The notes under the pieces: generated by a model
What the model saw: the letters and a program-made list of their open reading frames with translations, nothing else
What the model was told of the DNA's origin: nothing
Databases searched by the model: none
Shown: positions 51,090 through 58,714 of the stretch, one piece after another
Layout: every line of letters begins with the position of its first letter
How positions within the stretch are numbered: position 1 is the stretch's first letter
Translations under genes and position numbers: made by a program
Assembly (NCBI RefSeq): GCF_900114055.1
Contig: NZ_FORR01000001.1
Location: 1 to 64,000, forward strand
Length of the DNA stretch: 64,000 nucleotides
Direction of reading: 5' to 3'
Origin: Thermoflavimicrobium dichotomicum
Lineage (GTDB): Bacteria > Bacillota > Bacilli > Thermoactinomycetales > Thermoactinomycetaceae

Positions 51090-52595
51090 TTAAAATGAAC
51101 CACTTTCTGTTTTCAACTGTGCAGTATCTTCTTGAGTATCTGGCTGAACCAGAGCCAGTTGGGCACCAGGAGCAGTAAGAATTTTAACAACAAGTGATCC
51201 ATCTGTTAAGCTCGTTTTAATCACAATCGGCTTGTTATAATAGTTGATAAACTGATCATCAGTACCTTGCTTTTTCGACTCATCGAACGGATTACCTTCA
51301 GATTCTTTCTTTAAGCCTGCCTGCATCAATGCAGAGGATAACGCAGTATACAATGTACGGAATCCCTCGGCTTTCTTTTCCCCTTCCTCAATCACCGCCT
51401 GCAAAGAGAAAGTTTTCCCTGGGTCAACTACCCAACCATCCAATTTTTTTGCCGTATTCTCCAGCTCATTGGCATTTGCAGCCAATTTCTTTTTTGAAGT
51501 GCCCACTTCTTCTTTATCCGCATTTTTATAGTCTTGAACAGTCCATTTTGGCTTAACGGGAACCAGCGGCACCTGCTTCGTATTGTTAACCAGCGAAGGT
51601 AAGTCGTTGAGCCATTTTTCAATCTGTTTCATATCTACTTTGTATCCGATTTGTTCTTTCTCTACGTTAGAGCCAAATTTCTTCCCTTTCAGTTGTGCAT
51701 TCTTTGCCGGTTTTTCCACTTTAGGTTTGACTTCTGTTTCAATCCAACGTATCACCTGATCTTTTTTGACACTGGCAAGATTTTTACCATCATAGCCAAC
51801 TTGTTTCAAATCCAACTTTACAATTTCGTTTCCTACCTGGAAACGAATCATATCTCCAAATATCTTTCCGGTATCCGATAATCCAAACGTTTTTATGGCA
51901 TAGGCAATCCCTGTTCCTGCTATTAACAGACCTACAATCATACAAACCATCATAAAATACTTGGATTGTCTGGAAAAAATGGATACTTTCTTTGCAGGTT
52001 GAACCGTTGCAGCGTTAGCCGAAGGTGATGCAGGTGACTTTGGTGGCTGCAGTGGCTCAGGTCGAGTTGGTTCCAGCGATTTGCCCGTTTGAACAGTAGC
52101 ATCTGCCTGCGGTTCACTTTTCACTGTTTGCTGGCTAGATGGAAATGGTGTGACAACAGGTGAAGGAGAAGTCGCCTCAGTTTTTGGTGGCCATATAGGT
52201 TTGGTTTTCGAAACTGTTTTTAAAGGGGTCACTTTGCTTTGACCAACTGGTTTTTCCATTTCTTCATCCGGATCAGAAAATAAACTGAGATCATCTGTGC
52301 TCCACTTATCCAAACTCTCCAGGGAAAGTGCTTCAAATGATTGATTTTTGACGGCTTGATTATTGACAGATTGGTTTTTCTTGTCGGAAAATATGTTCTC
52401 ATCTGTATCTTCAGGCATCATCGGAAACTTTGCTTTTACCAAAGAAGGATCCATATTTTCGTCACTCTTTCGTTCATTTTTGTTCAAATCTTCAAAACCG
52501 ATACTTCTTTCCAATAAAGTACGCTTAACCTCTTCATGATTTACCCGTGGTTCAAAAAGGGAATGAATGGACTTATTGGAATTTTTCCCTTCCAC
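51090..52595 (-). CDS. VanW-family-like membrane protein, copy C, lacking the conserved core motif
   Basis: 501 residues. The N-terminal 210 are hydrophilic with Pro/Ser-rich parts, and include LESLDKWSTDDLSLF (about 92-106), which resembles the DQWSTDE motif of copy B. One membrane span lies near 213-233. The exterior domain matches the other copies (DLKQVGYDGKNLASVKKDQV, EKWLNDLPSLV). Where copies A and B have NxGGGICQVS(S/T)TLYN, this has GFRTLYTALSSALMQAGL: the GGGICQ signature is gone and the region is shortened. The C-terminus INYYNKPIVIKTSL still matches. The GTG start follows GGAGGGA. It may act as a non-catalytic partner; inference only. Confidence 0.82.
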   Translation of the reverse strand: MEGKNSNKSIHSLFEPRVNHEEVKRTLLERSIGFEDLNKNERKSDENMDPSLVKAKFPMMPEDTDENIFSDKKNQSVNNQAVKNQSFEALSLESLDKWSTDDLSLFSDPDEEMEKPVGQSKVTPLKTVSKTKPIWPPKTEATSPSPVVTPFPSSQQTVKSEPQADATVQTGKSLEPTRPEPLQPPKSPASPSANAATVQPAKKVSIFSRQSKYFMMVCMIVGLLIAGTGIAYAIKTFGLSDTGKIFGDMIRFQVGNEIVKLDLKQVGYDGKNLASVKKDQVIRWIETEVKPKVEKPAKNAQLKGKKFGSNVEKEQIGYKVDMKQIEKWLNDLPSLVNNTKQVPLVPVKPKWTVQDYKNADKEEVGTSKKKLAANANELENTAKKLDGWVVDPGKTFSLQAVIEEGEKKAEGFRTLYTALSSALMQAGLKKESEGNPFDESKKQGTDDQFINYYNKPIVIKTSLTDGSLVVKILTAPGAQLALVQPDTQEDTAQLKTESGSF

Positions 52596-52737
52596 CTATC
52601 TCCCTCCTTCGATTTAAATTCTATGGCAATAAGTCTAAAAAATTTTTCAACAACATAGATTCACGCAAAAATGGAAAAAACAACAAGAATCACATTCTAT
52701 TTTAAACGAGGTCGAGCTCCAAAAGTATTACAAAATG

Positions 52738-53835
52738 TTAAAATAACAGATCTAATGCTTTACGATAGACATTGGGTAAAGCAATTTGTTCCAATTCATC
52801 TATATTTATCCATTTCCAGCGAGAAAGAAGCTGATCCTGCTTCTTTTCCAAATGAATGGCTACAATGGTTATTTTCCAGTGACGATGACTGAAAATATGT
52901 TCCAGTTTGCCAACGATCCTTATATCTTTTATTGACAACTGTTTTTCGGCACAAATATTTTGTAACGATTCAACTGCATCTTCTTCCGTGATCTCTTCCC
53001 AAGTAGGAAGTGACCACATGCCTCGCAACAGTCCATGATTTTCTCTTTTTTCCACTACGCAATATTCATCACAAGTAATCCAGGCTACCACTACTGGTAC
53101 TTCCTGAGGAGGTTTGGCCTTTTTCTTACGGGGTAATTCTTCTTGGATCCCTTGGTGGTATGCATTACATACAGATTGAACAGGACAAAATAGACATTGT
53201 GGTGATGTAGGTGTACAAATCATAGCCCCTAATTCCATAAGTGCCTGATTGAAATCACCAGGTGCATCGTCGGGAATCAGATGTTCTGCTATTTTTTCCA
53301 TTTTCTTTCGTGTCGAAATGGAAGCAATATCATCTGTAAGAGCAAATAAGCGTGAAAAAACACGCATCACATTTCCATCAACAGCTGGTACCTTTTTATT
53401 GTAAGCTATACTTAAAATCGCTCCAGCTGTATAAGGACCTACGCCTTTCAATGAAGAAATGGTAATCAGGTCATCTGGTACTCTTCCACCATACTTTCCG
53501 ACAACTTCTTTTGCGGCAGCATGCAAATTTCTGGCACGTGAATAATATCCCAGACCTTCCCACGCTTTCACTACTTGCTCATCCGTTGCTTGAGCGAGAT
53601 CGAAAATCGTGGGAAACTGTTTCATAAATCGTTCATAATAAGGAATCACCGTATCTACACGAGTTTGTTGTAACATGATTTCAGATACCCAAATGGAGTA
53701 TGGATCCGTATTCTTACGCCACGGCAGATCCCGATGATCATTTTGATACCAAGAAAGTAATGATTGCTGAATGATCTGTACAGTCTCTGCAGATGGATAC
53801 TCGATATTTAAGGCTTTTGATTTTCTGGTAGCCAT
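52738..53835 (-). CDS. mutY: A/G-specific adenine DNA glycosylase
   Basis: Removes adenine mispaired with 8-oxoguanine. 365 residues. The N-terminal domain has LPWRKNTDPYSIWVSEIMLQQ with the catalytic Glu, the helix-hairpin-helix LKGVGPYTAGAILS, and the catalytic Asp in VPAVDGNVMR. The 4Fe-4S loop is C-x6-C-x2-C-x5-C (CTPTSPQCLFCPVQSVC). A Nudix-like domain for 8-oxoG recognition forms the C-terminal 120 residues. Its start overlaps the end of the upstream small gene by 28 bases. yfhP is divergent next to it, as in B. subtilis (yfhP-yfhQ). Confidence 0.96.
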   Translation of the reverse strand: MATRKSKALNIEYPSAETVQIIQQSLLSWYQNDHRDLPWRKNTDPYSIWVSEIMLQQTRVDTVIPYYERFMKQFPTIFDLAQATDEQVVKAWEGLGYYSRARNLHAAAKEVVGKYGGRVPDDLITISSLKGVGPYTAGAILSIAYNKKVPAVDGNVMRVFSRLFALTDDIASISTRKKMEKIAEHLIPDDAPGDFNQALMELGAMICTPTSPQCLFCPVQSVCNAYHQGIQEELPRKKKAKPPQEVPVVVAWITCDEYCVVEKRENHGLLRGMWSLPTWEEITEEDAVESLQNICAEKQLSIKDIRIVGKLEHIFSHRHWKITIVAIHLEKKQDQLLSRWKWINIDELEQIALPNVYRKALDLLF

Positions 53836-54164
53836 TTTCCACGTTGTCCTCCTTCATCTTGAGCTAAATGGCTAAAAGTCCAAATACGAATCTTTTCTCT
53901 ACCCCCTTGAATATACCGATCAAGTTCACATAAAATACCTTGATCTGAGGCTGTACGCAACTGTTTTAGTTGCTGCACATATCTTTTATCATTAACAACA
54001 ATTATTTCAACAACCAGATAGGGTTGTTCAACGCTTTCCAAAAAAGTATGGTCAAGAATCGGCCCCTGCTGTCTTAAGGATTGTTTTATCAAAGGAATGT
54101 GAGCAAGAAATTCTTCCCAGCTTGATTCCTTAATCTGATACTCAACAAATACCGTATAGTTCAT
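53808..54164 (-). CDS. Conserved-looking small protein of unknown function
   Basis: 118 residues, mixed alpha/beta, no membrane span. It starts MNYTVFVEYQIKESSWEEF and has a dimeric ferredoxin-like flavour (beta strands around LDHTFLESVEQPYLVVEI), but I cannot assign a family firmly. Trp-rich C-terminus. The 28-base overlap with mutY in another frame and shared strand imply translational coupling and a possible role linked to base repair. The ATG start has only a modest AGGTGAT site. Confidence 0.65.
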   Translation of the reverse strand: MNYTVFVEYQIKESSWEEFLAHIPLIKQSLRQQGPILDHTFLESVEQPYLVVEIIVVNDKRYVQQLKQLRTASDQGILCELDRYIQGGREKIRIWTFSHLAQDEGGQRGKWLPENQKP

Positions 54165-54278
54165 TCTGGATCACCTTTTTGTATCTTAACAGATATCCAT
54201 TTCATCGTTAAGCTTACCATTTCTCTGTTTCAAAATCATCAATGATACATCATAGAGGCAACCAAAGAAAAAACGGGT

Positions 54279-54295
54279 TTGTCAACAGCCTCCAT
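54279..54295 (+). repeat. Short remnant of the interspersed element's right end
   Basis: TTGTCAACAGCCTCC resembles GTCAACAACCTCGC at the right end of copy 1. It lies in the mutY-yfhP divergent spacer. Weak on its own. Confidence 0.35.
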
Positions 54296-54335
54296 CTAAT
54301 CAATCATCCAATCATTTTAATTTAGGAGGATTTTT

Positions 54336-55313
54336 ATGGATACAGGAACTCATTTTGTAATGGGAATCGGTCTTTATGGCTTGGCTCATCTTGATCCGAT
54401 TGTTGCTACTGATCCGGTTACATCCCATGCAGTACTGTTTGCTACTGCTATTGGATCACAAATGCCTGACTTTGACGGTCTTTACCGTTTAAAAGGAAAC
54501 AGTGCCTATATTCGCAATCATCGCGGTTGGACTCATTCCCTTCCGATGTTACTTATCTGGCCGACCATTTTAACAGCGATTCTTAATTTTTTCTTTCCAC
54601 AAGCAAATTGGCAGCATGTATGGCTATGGGGACTTTTAGCCGTTTTTATCCACGTGTTTATTGATTTATTCAACACCTATGGTACGCAAGCACTCAAACC
54701 GTTTTGTAATAAATGGATTTCTTGGGATGTCATTAATATTTTCGATCCTTTTCTATTTATCATTCATCTCTTTGGATTCGCTTTATGGTCTACTCTCCCA
54801 GTATCTCCGGGTTGGATTTTTGCAGGGATTTACCTCATCTTGATCTTCTATGTAGGATGGCGAACATGGGTTCACGCCCAAAAAGTGAAATGGCTCACCA
54901 AACAAGTTGGAGAACCTGGAAAGTATACAGTGATTCCAACCGCACGCTGGAACGACTGGAAAATCGTCTTTGTCCAAGAAAACAAGGTTCGCATGGGAGA
55001 GATTCGTGATCATACCATCAACTGGACTGGAGAATTGTCTACAAAAGATCTGAAACATCCTGCTGCCATCAAGTCTAGAGAAGCGGAACCGATTGATGCT
55101 TTTTTATCTTTCACTTCCTATGGATATCCCAGAGTATATACTCGCTCTTACGGATATGAAGTTCGCTGGTTTGACGTTCGATATCATCATAAAAAACATT
55201 TTCCCTTCGTGGCCGTTGCTTTACTTGATCATGACTATCATATCATCGATTCATTTGTCGGTTGGATCAGTGAAGAGCAATTAGACAAGAAAGTTCAACA
55301 CATGTTATCCTAA
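54336..55313 (+). CDS. yfhP: YfhP-like membrane-bound metal-dependent hydrolase family protein
   Basis: 325 residues. The first 190 form a DUF457/YdjM-type membrane domain with about four spans and conserved acids and histidines: MDTGTHFVMGIG, SQMPDFDGLY, HRGWTHSLP and HVFIDLFNTYG. A soluble C-terminal domain of about 130 residues follows. The conserved His/Asp set suggests metal dependence, but no activity is known for YfhP. The ATG has GGAGGA 6 bases ahead. Position beside mutY is the same as in B. subtilis. Monocistronic or with the MscS gene, which follows after 50 bases. Confidence 0.9.
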   Translation: MDTGTHFVMGIGLYGLAHLDPIVATDPVTSHAVLFATAIGSQMPDFDGLYRLKGNSAYIRNHRGWTHSLPMLLIWPTILTAILNFFFPQANWQHVWLWGLLAVFIHVFIDLFNTYGTQALKPFCNKWISWDVINIFDPFLFIIHLFGFALWSTLPVSPGWIFAGIYLILIFYVGWRTWVHAQKVKWLTKQVGEPGKYTVIPTARWNDWKIVFVQENKVRMGEIRDHTINWTGELSTKDLKHPAAIKSREAEPIDAFLSFTSYGYPRVYTRSYGYEVRWFDVRYHHKKHFPFVAVALLDHDYHIIDSFVGWISEEQLDKKVQHMLS

Positions 55314-55365
55314 TTCTGTAGAACCTGCTTTCCAAAATGTTAACCAAAAAGAGGTGAAATCTGTT

Positions 55366-56304
55366 TTGCTCTTTACTTCTTCTATCTTCCTGACGGCTCA
55401 AGACAGCAATTTGGCAGAAAACCTGATAGCCAAAACAAAAAAACTACTAGTCAATATCATAGAAGATCCCGTCCGAAATCTTCTGATTCCGATTGGCGAG
55501 ATCGTTCTGATCATCGTACTCACCATTATTGCGGTTCGGATGATTCGGCGAGTTGTGGATAAAACCTTTTCTTTCAGCAAAATCCAAACCAATCAGGGTC
55601 AGACTTTACGAACCTTAATTAACTCCATTGTTACCTATTCGCTTTATTTTATCGCCATTTTGACCATCCTTTCGATCTTTGGAATCAATCTGGCACCCGT
55701 TCTTGCTGGAGCGGGAATTTTAGGTTTGGCTATTGGTTTTGGGGCTCAAAACCTGGTCAAAGACGTAATTAGCGGTTTCTTTTTGATCTTTGAACGCCAG
55801 CTTGAAGTAGGCGATTTTGTACAGATTAATAACCAAATCTCTGGAACAGTAGAAGAAGTGGGTTTGCGTGTAACCAAGATTCGTGAATTTAATCAGCGAT
55901 TGCATTATCTATCCAATCGCATGATCACCCAGGTCACCAACTATAATCGCGAAAAGATGCGAGCCATCGCCCAAATTATCGTTCCACTTGAAGCAGACTT
56001 TCAACTGGTCACTCAATCTCTGGAAGAAACATGCGAGAAAATCCGGAAAGAGTTTGAAAAAGATTTAATCGAAGAACCACAAATATTGGAATTTACCAAT
56101 ATGGATATAAACGGTGTTCAATTTACCATTCACGCTGTATGCCACCCAGACGCATATTATCCATTAGAACGCGCAATGCGAAAAGAAGCATTAATGAATC
56201 TACATCGGCATGGGATCGAGATTGCTTATACGCGCAGTGTGATTTACAATCCAGAACAAGCTTATCAATTACAAACACAAAAAAAGGAACCAGTAAAGGT
56301 ATAA
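55366..56304 (+). CDS. Small-conductance mechanosensitive channel (MscS family)
   Basis: About 312 residues. Membrane spans near 40-62, 85-105 and 108-130; the last is the pore helix with GAGILGLAIGFGAQNLVKDVISGFFLIFE, the MscS signature. The beta domain follows with QLEVGDFVQINNQISGTVEEVGLRVTKIR. It releases solutes under sudden turgor rise. The frame opens with a GTG at 55354, but AGAGGTG sits 8 bases before the TTG at 55366, so I use this. It resembles B. subtilis YkuT/YfkC rather than the larger families. Confidence 0.9.
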   Translation: MLFTSSIFLTAQDSNLAENLIAKTKKLLVNIIEDPVRNLLIPIGEIVLIIVLTIIAVRMIRRVVDKTFSFSKIQTNQGQTLRTLINSIVTYSLYFIAILTILSIFGINLAPVLAGAGILGLAIGFGAQNLVKDVISGFFLIFERQLEVGDFVQINNQISGTVEEVGLRVTKIREFNQRLHYLSNRMITQVTNYNREKMRAIAQIIVPLEADFQLVTQSLEETCEKIRKEFEKDLIEEPQILEFTNMDINGVQFTIHAVCHPDAYYPLERAMRKEALMNLHRHGIEIAYTRSVIYNPEQAYQLQTQKKEPVKV

Positions 56305-56336
56305 AAAAACAGCAGGTCCAAACATGGGACCTGCTC
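56302..56336 (-). terminator. Terminator between the channel gene and the small membrane gene
   Basis: AGCAGGTCC and GGACCTGCT pair perfectly over 9 bases. On the minus strand the hairpin runs into GTTTTTTTATAC, so it ends minus-strand transcripts from 56638; it may also stop the channel transcript. Confidence 0.75.
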
Positions 56337-56368
56337 TGATTATTGAAAAAAGTTCTATTTTCGTTGTC

Positions 56369-56426
56369 GGGGTTCCTTTTCCATTTCGCCCCTGTATCAA
56401 AAATGGCTCCATCGGAAAAGAACCCC
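56369..56426. repeat. Intergenic hairpin related to the interspersed family
   Basis: GGGGTTCCTTTTCC and GGAAAAGAACCCC pair with one bulge across a 31-base loop. The CCTTTTCC/GGAAAAG arms resemble the internal repeat of the element at 36311 and the hairpin at 8579. Confidence 0.5.
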
Positions 56427-56488
56427 CTATTTTGCCAACATCTTTAGCAACTTATGTGGCTGATTAAAATTCCTGGCTGGCTTTTGGA

Positions 56489-56638
56489 TTAAAATAACAT
56501 GTATCGTATGACAGCCAGAGCACTAGCGACTATTGAAGCAATGGCAAACCATAGAAAGGTTCCTTTCAACTCCCGAACGAGGATTCCATGAGCGTCAACG
56601 GATGCTACCCGTGGTTCTTTTTTTCTTTTTTTCGCCAT
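56489..56638 (-). CDS. 49-residue single-span membrane protein
   Basis: A short gene with a strong GGAGGAATTGTA ribosome site before ATG. The product begins MAKKRKKEPRVAS (basic), continues VDAHGILVRELKG, and has one hydrophobic helix at about 28-48 (TFLWFAIASIVASALAVI) followed by RYMLF. Probably inserted N-in. It sits between the alkA-type gene and the MscS gene, with a terminator downstream on its strand. No family is recognised. The strong initiation site, clean composition and terminator are the reasons for calling it a gene. Confidence 0.75.
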   Translation of the reverse strand: MAKKRKKEPRVASVDAHGILVRELKGTFLWFAIASIVASALAVIRYMLF

Positions 56639-56675
56639 TACAATTCCTCCTATCATTGGTTACAACCACCATGAA

Positions 56676-57578
56676 CTAAATCTGCTTCTTTTTTATTTTC
56701 TGTTCCGTTATAGCATCCCACAAATAAAATGTGACATAGCTACGGTACGGTTTCCACTGTTCGCCCAGCTTACGCACTTCTTCTTCACTCGGCTTTTGAT
56801 CCAATTCAAAAACATGGGCGATTGCATTCCGTAAACCAATATCGGCTGCTGGAAGCAAGTCTGGTTTTCCCATCCCAAACAATAATACACACTCAACCGT
56901 CCATCGCCCAATTCCTCTTAGAGGTAGTAATTTCTCCATAACCTCTTCTTCTGAACATCCCATCAAACCTTCCAAATCCAATTTTCCTTCCACAATCAAT
57001 CGCGAAATATCAATGATGTACTCAGCTTTGCGACGATTAAACTGTAGTTTTTGCAAATCCTCATAACAAAGAGACGCGACTTTTTCCGGGTCAGGAAAAA
57101 CAGGCAAACACATCCCTTTATAGTTTATTTCTTCTCCAGCGAGCTGAACCAACCTCTGTTCCAATGTTGCTGCAAAGGAGATATTTAACTGTTGACCAAT
57201 AATCGTTTTAATCAAACACTCATAGATACTTGAATCCAATACCAAATGGAGTCCTTTTCTTTTCTGTATAATCGGCTGCAAAGGGCCATCGGTAAACTGG
57301 TTATAAAACGGAGTCAAGTCGACTTCCGTTGACCACATATGCTTGATGCATGTTAGAAGCTCTTGTTGCTCTTCCTTAGTTAAATGCTGATTTACTTCTA
57401 TGTGTAAAGCATGGTCTTTTGGCAGGTAAGAAACCCCTATCACTACCACACTTGAGCACAATCGTATTGCACGATAAAACACCTGTTCCTTACAGACATA
57501 GCTTGTCTTTGCAAAGAGATGCAAGCGTTTGGTTGTATGCGCAAAAGAATAGGGATACTTTAATGGAACCTTTAGCAA
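56676..57578 (-). CDS. DNA-3-methyladenine glycosylase II (AlkA family)
   Basis: 300 residues. It removes alkylated bases from DNA. The helix-hairpin-helix is LLPLRGIGRWTVECVLLFG and the catalytic Asp lies in LPAADIGLRNA. The N-terminal 110 residues form the AlkA-type beta domain. ECLIKTIIGQQLNISFA is the usual HhH-GPD entry segment. B. subtilis YfjP is the likely counterpart. The TTG at 57578 has a weak site (GTGTGAAG); the true start might be slightly downstream. With nth and mutY the window holds three base-excision glycosylases. Confidence 0.9.
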   Translation of the reverse strand: MLKVPLKYPYSFAHTTKRLHLFAKTSYVCKEQVFYRAIRLCSSVVVIGVSYLPKDHALHIEVNQHLTKEEQQELLTCIKHMWSTEVDLTPFYNQFTDGPLQPIIQKRKGLHLVLDSSIYECLIKTIIGQQLNISFAATLEQRLVQLAGEEINYKGMCLPVFPDPEKVASLCYEDLQKLQFNRRKAEYIIDISRLIVEGKLDLEGLMGCSEEEVMEKLLPLRGIGRWTVECVLLFGMGKPDLLPAADIGLRNAIAHVFELDQKPSEEEVRKLGEQWKPYRSYVTFYLWDAITEQKIKKKQI

Positions 57579-57898
57579 TGATCTTCACACCTTTTCACAT
57601 TATATCATATAAACTTATGATTCTATCCTACTGTAAGTTCAATGAATCACATCAACTTCACATTTTTATTTTTACTTTTTCGTCAATTTTAATAAAACGG
57701 GCAATAATCCCTTCGTAAAAATATTTTTAGACTCTTATTGAATAGAACATGTATATAATTAAAATACAAAAAGATTTTCTGGACATAATTTGATTCATTT
57801 TAACAAATATATGATTAGAATATTTATATTTATTGATTTTTTTCTTATCTATGCTATGATTAAATTCCAAGAAGAGACAACTGGAGGTTCTGACTTCT
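57579..57898 (+). promoter_or_regulatory. Divergent spacer with probable sigma-A promoter
   Basis: AT-rich region without a gene. On the plus strand TTGATT (57833-57838) and TATGAT (57855-57860) are 16 bases apart, upstream of the CTGGAGG ribosome site of the following gene. This is a reasonable sigma-A promoter. The alkA-side promoter was not resolved. Confidence 0.45.
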
Positions 57899-58651
57899 AT
57901 GAAACAAAAACAGGGTAAATCGGTGAGACCCAAAAACTCAAAACCAGTGATCCCTACTCCTCCACTTCCTAGCAGGAAGCAGCGACATAAAAAGCATTCA
58001 CCGAAGTGGTTTATTGGATTTGGTGTAATAGCTTTACTATTCATGGTTTCCGGCGTTATTTATGCAATGCAACCAAGTCAGGATGAGACAAAAAGCAATT
58101 ATGCTGCTAAATCCAATCAATCCAATCCAAACCATACACCACCAACAACTCCAGAACCAGAAGAAAATCTTGCTGAAGATAATGATATGAAGGCGAGCGA
58201 CACAGGCAATAAAACCACACAGACTTCATCTTCCTCTAATTCAGATGAATCTAAAACGGATTTGAGTCAAACAGGCTCTTCCGTTAAAAATGATGGGTCT
58301 GAAAGTAGCAGTAGCAATCCATCCACCCCATCTGATTTGGAGAAACCTTCCAAACAGCCTGATCAAACAAAAGAGGAACCTTCGACAGAACCACCAACAA
58401 AACCAGAAAAACCTGACAAACTGGAGGAACCGAAAAAACCGGAGAAACCAAACCTGCCCAATCCTTCAGAAAATCCAAAGCCCAATTTGCCGCAAATACC
58501 TGCTTGGCAAAAAGGGAAATGGTACCAAGCCGGAGACAAAGTTTTCTATAACGGAAAAATATATCAAGCTACCATGTTAAATAAAAATACGCCACCAGGA
58601 CAATTTATTTTCTTTGGTTTAATCAATCCGTGGAATGAGGTCGAATCTTAA
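57899..58651 (+). CDS. Membrane-anchored protein with C-terminal chitin-binding-like module
   Basis: 250 residues. A basic cytoplasmic end (Pro/Lys-rich), one membrane span at about 38-57 (FIGFGVIALLFMVSGVIYAM), then a long disordered Ser/Thr/Asn/Pro/Lys/Glu linker. The last 45 residues contain PAWQKGKWYQAGDKVFYNGK, then IYQATMLNKNTPPGQ. The pattern W-x-x-G-x-x-Y-x-x-G-D-x-V-x-Y-x-G-x-x-Y is that of CBM5/12 chitin-binding modules. It may bind peptidoglycan or other GlcNAc polymers at the surface. No catalytic domain is present. Single gene with its own promoter and terminator. Confidence 0.8.
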   Translation: MKQKQGKSVRPKNSKPVIPTPPLPSRKQRHKKHSPKWFIGFGVIALLFMVSGVIYAMQPSQDETKSNYAAKSNQSNPNHTPPTTPEPEENLAEDNDMKASDTGNKTTQTSSSSNSDESKTDLSQTGSSVKNDGSESSSSNPSTPSDLEKPSKQPDQTKEEPSTEPPTKPEKPDKLEEPKKPEKPNLPNPSENPKPNLPQIPAWQKGKWYQAGDKVFYNGKIYQATMLNKNTPPGQFIFFGLINPWNEVES

Positions 58652-58675
58652 AAGCCCCTATGATCCATATATGGC

Positions 58676-58714
58676 AAAAGAGAGCTAGTCTGTTTGATCT
58701 AGCCCTCTTTTTTT
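58676..58714. terminator. Bidirectional terminator for convergent genes
   Basis: AAAAGAG-AGCTAG and CTAGCC-CTCTTTTTTT form a stem with a small mismatch; both flanks are A- or T-rich. It overlaps the stop codon of the O-antigen-ligase-like gene. Confidence 0.85.
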
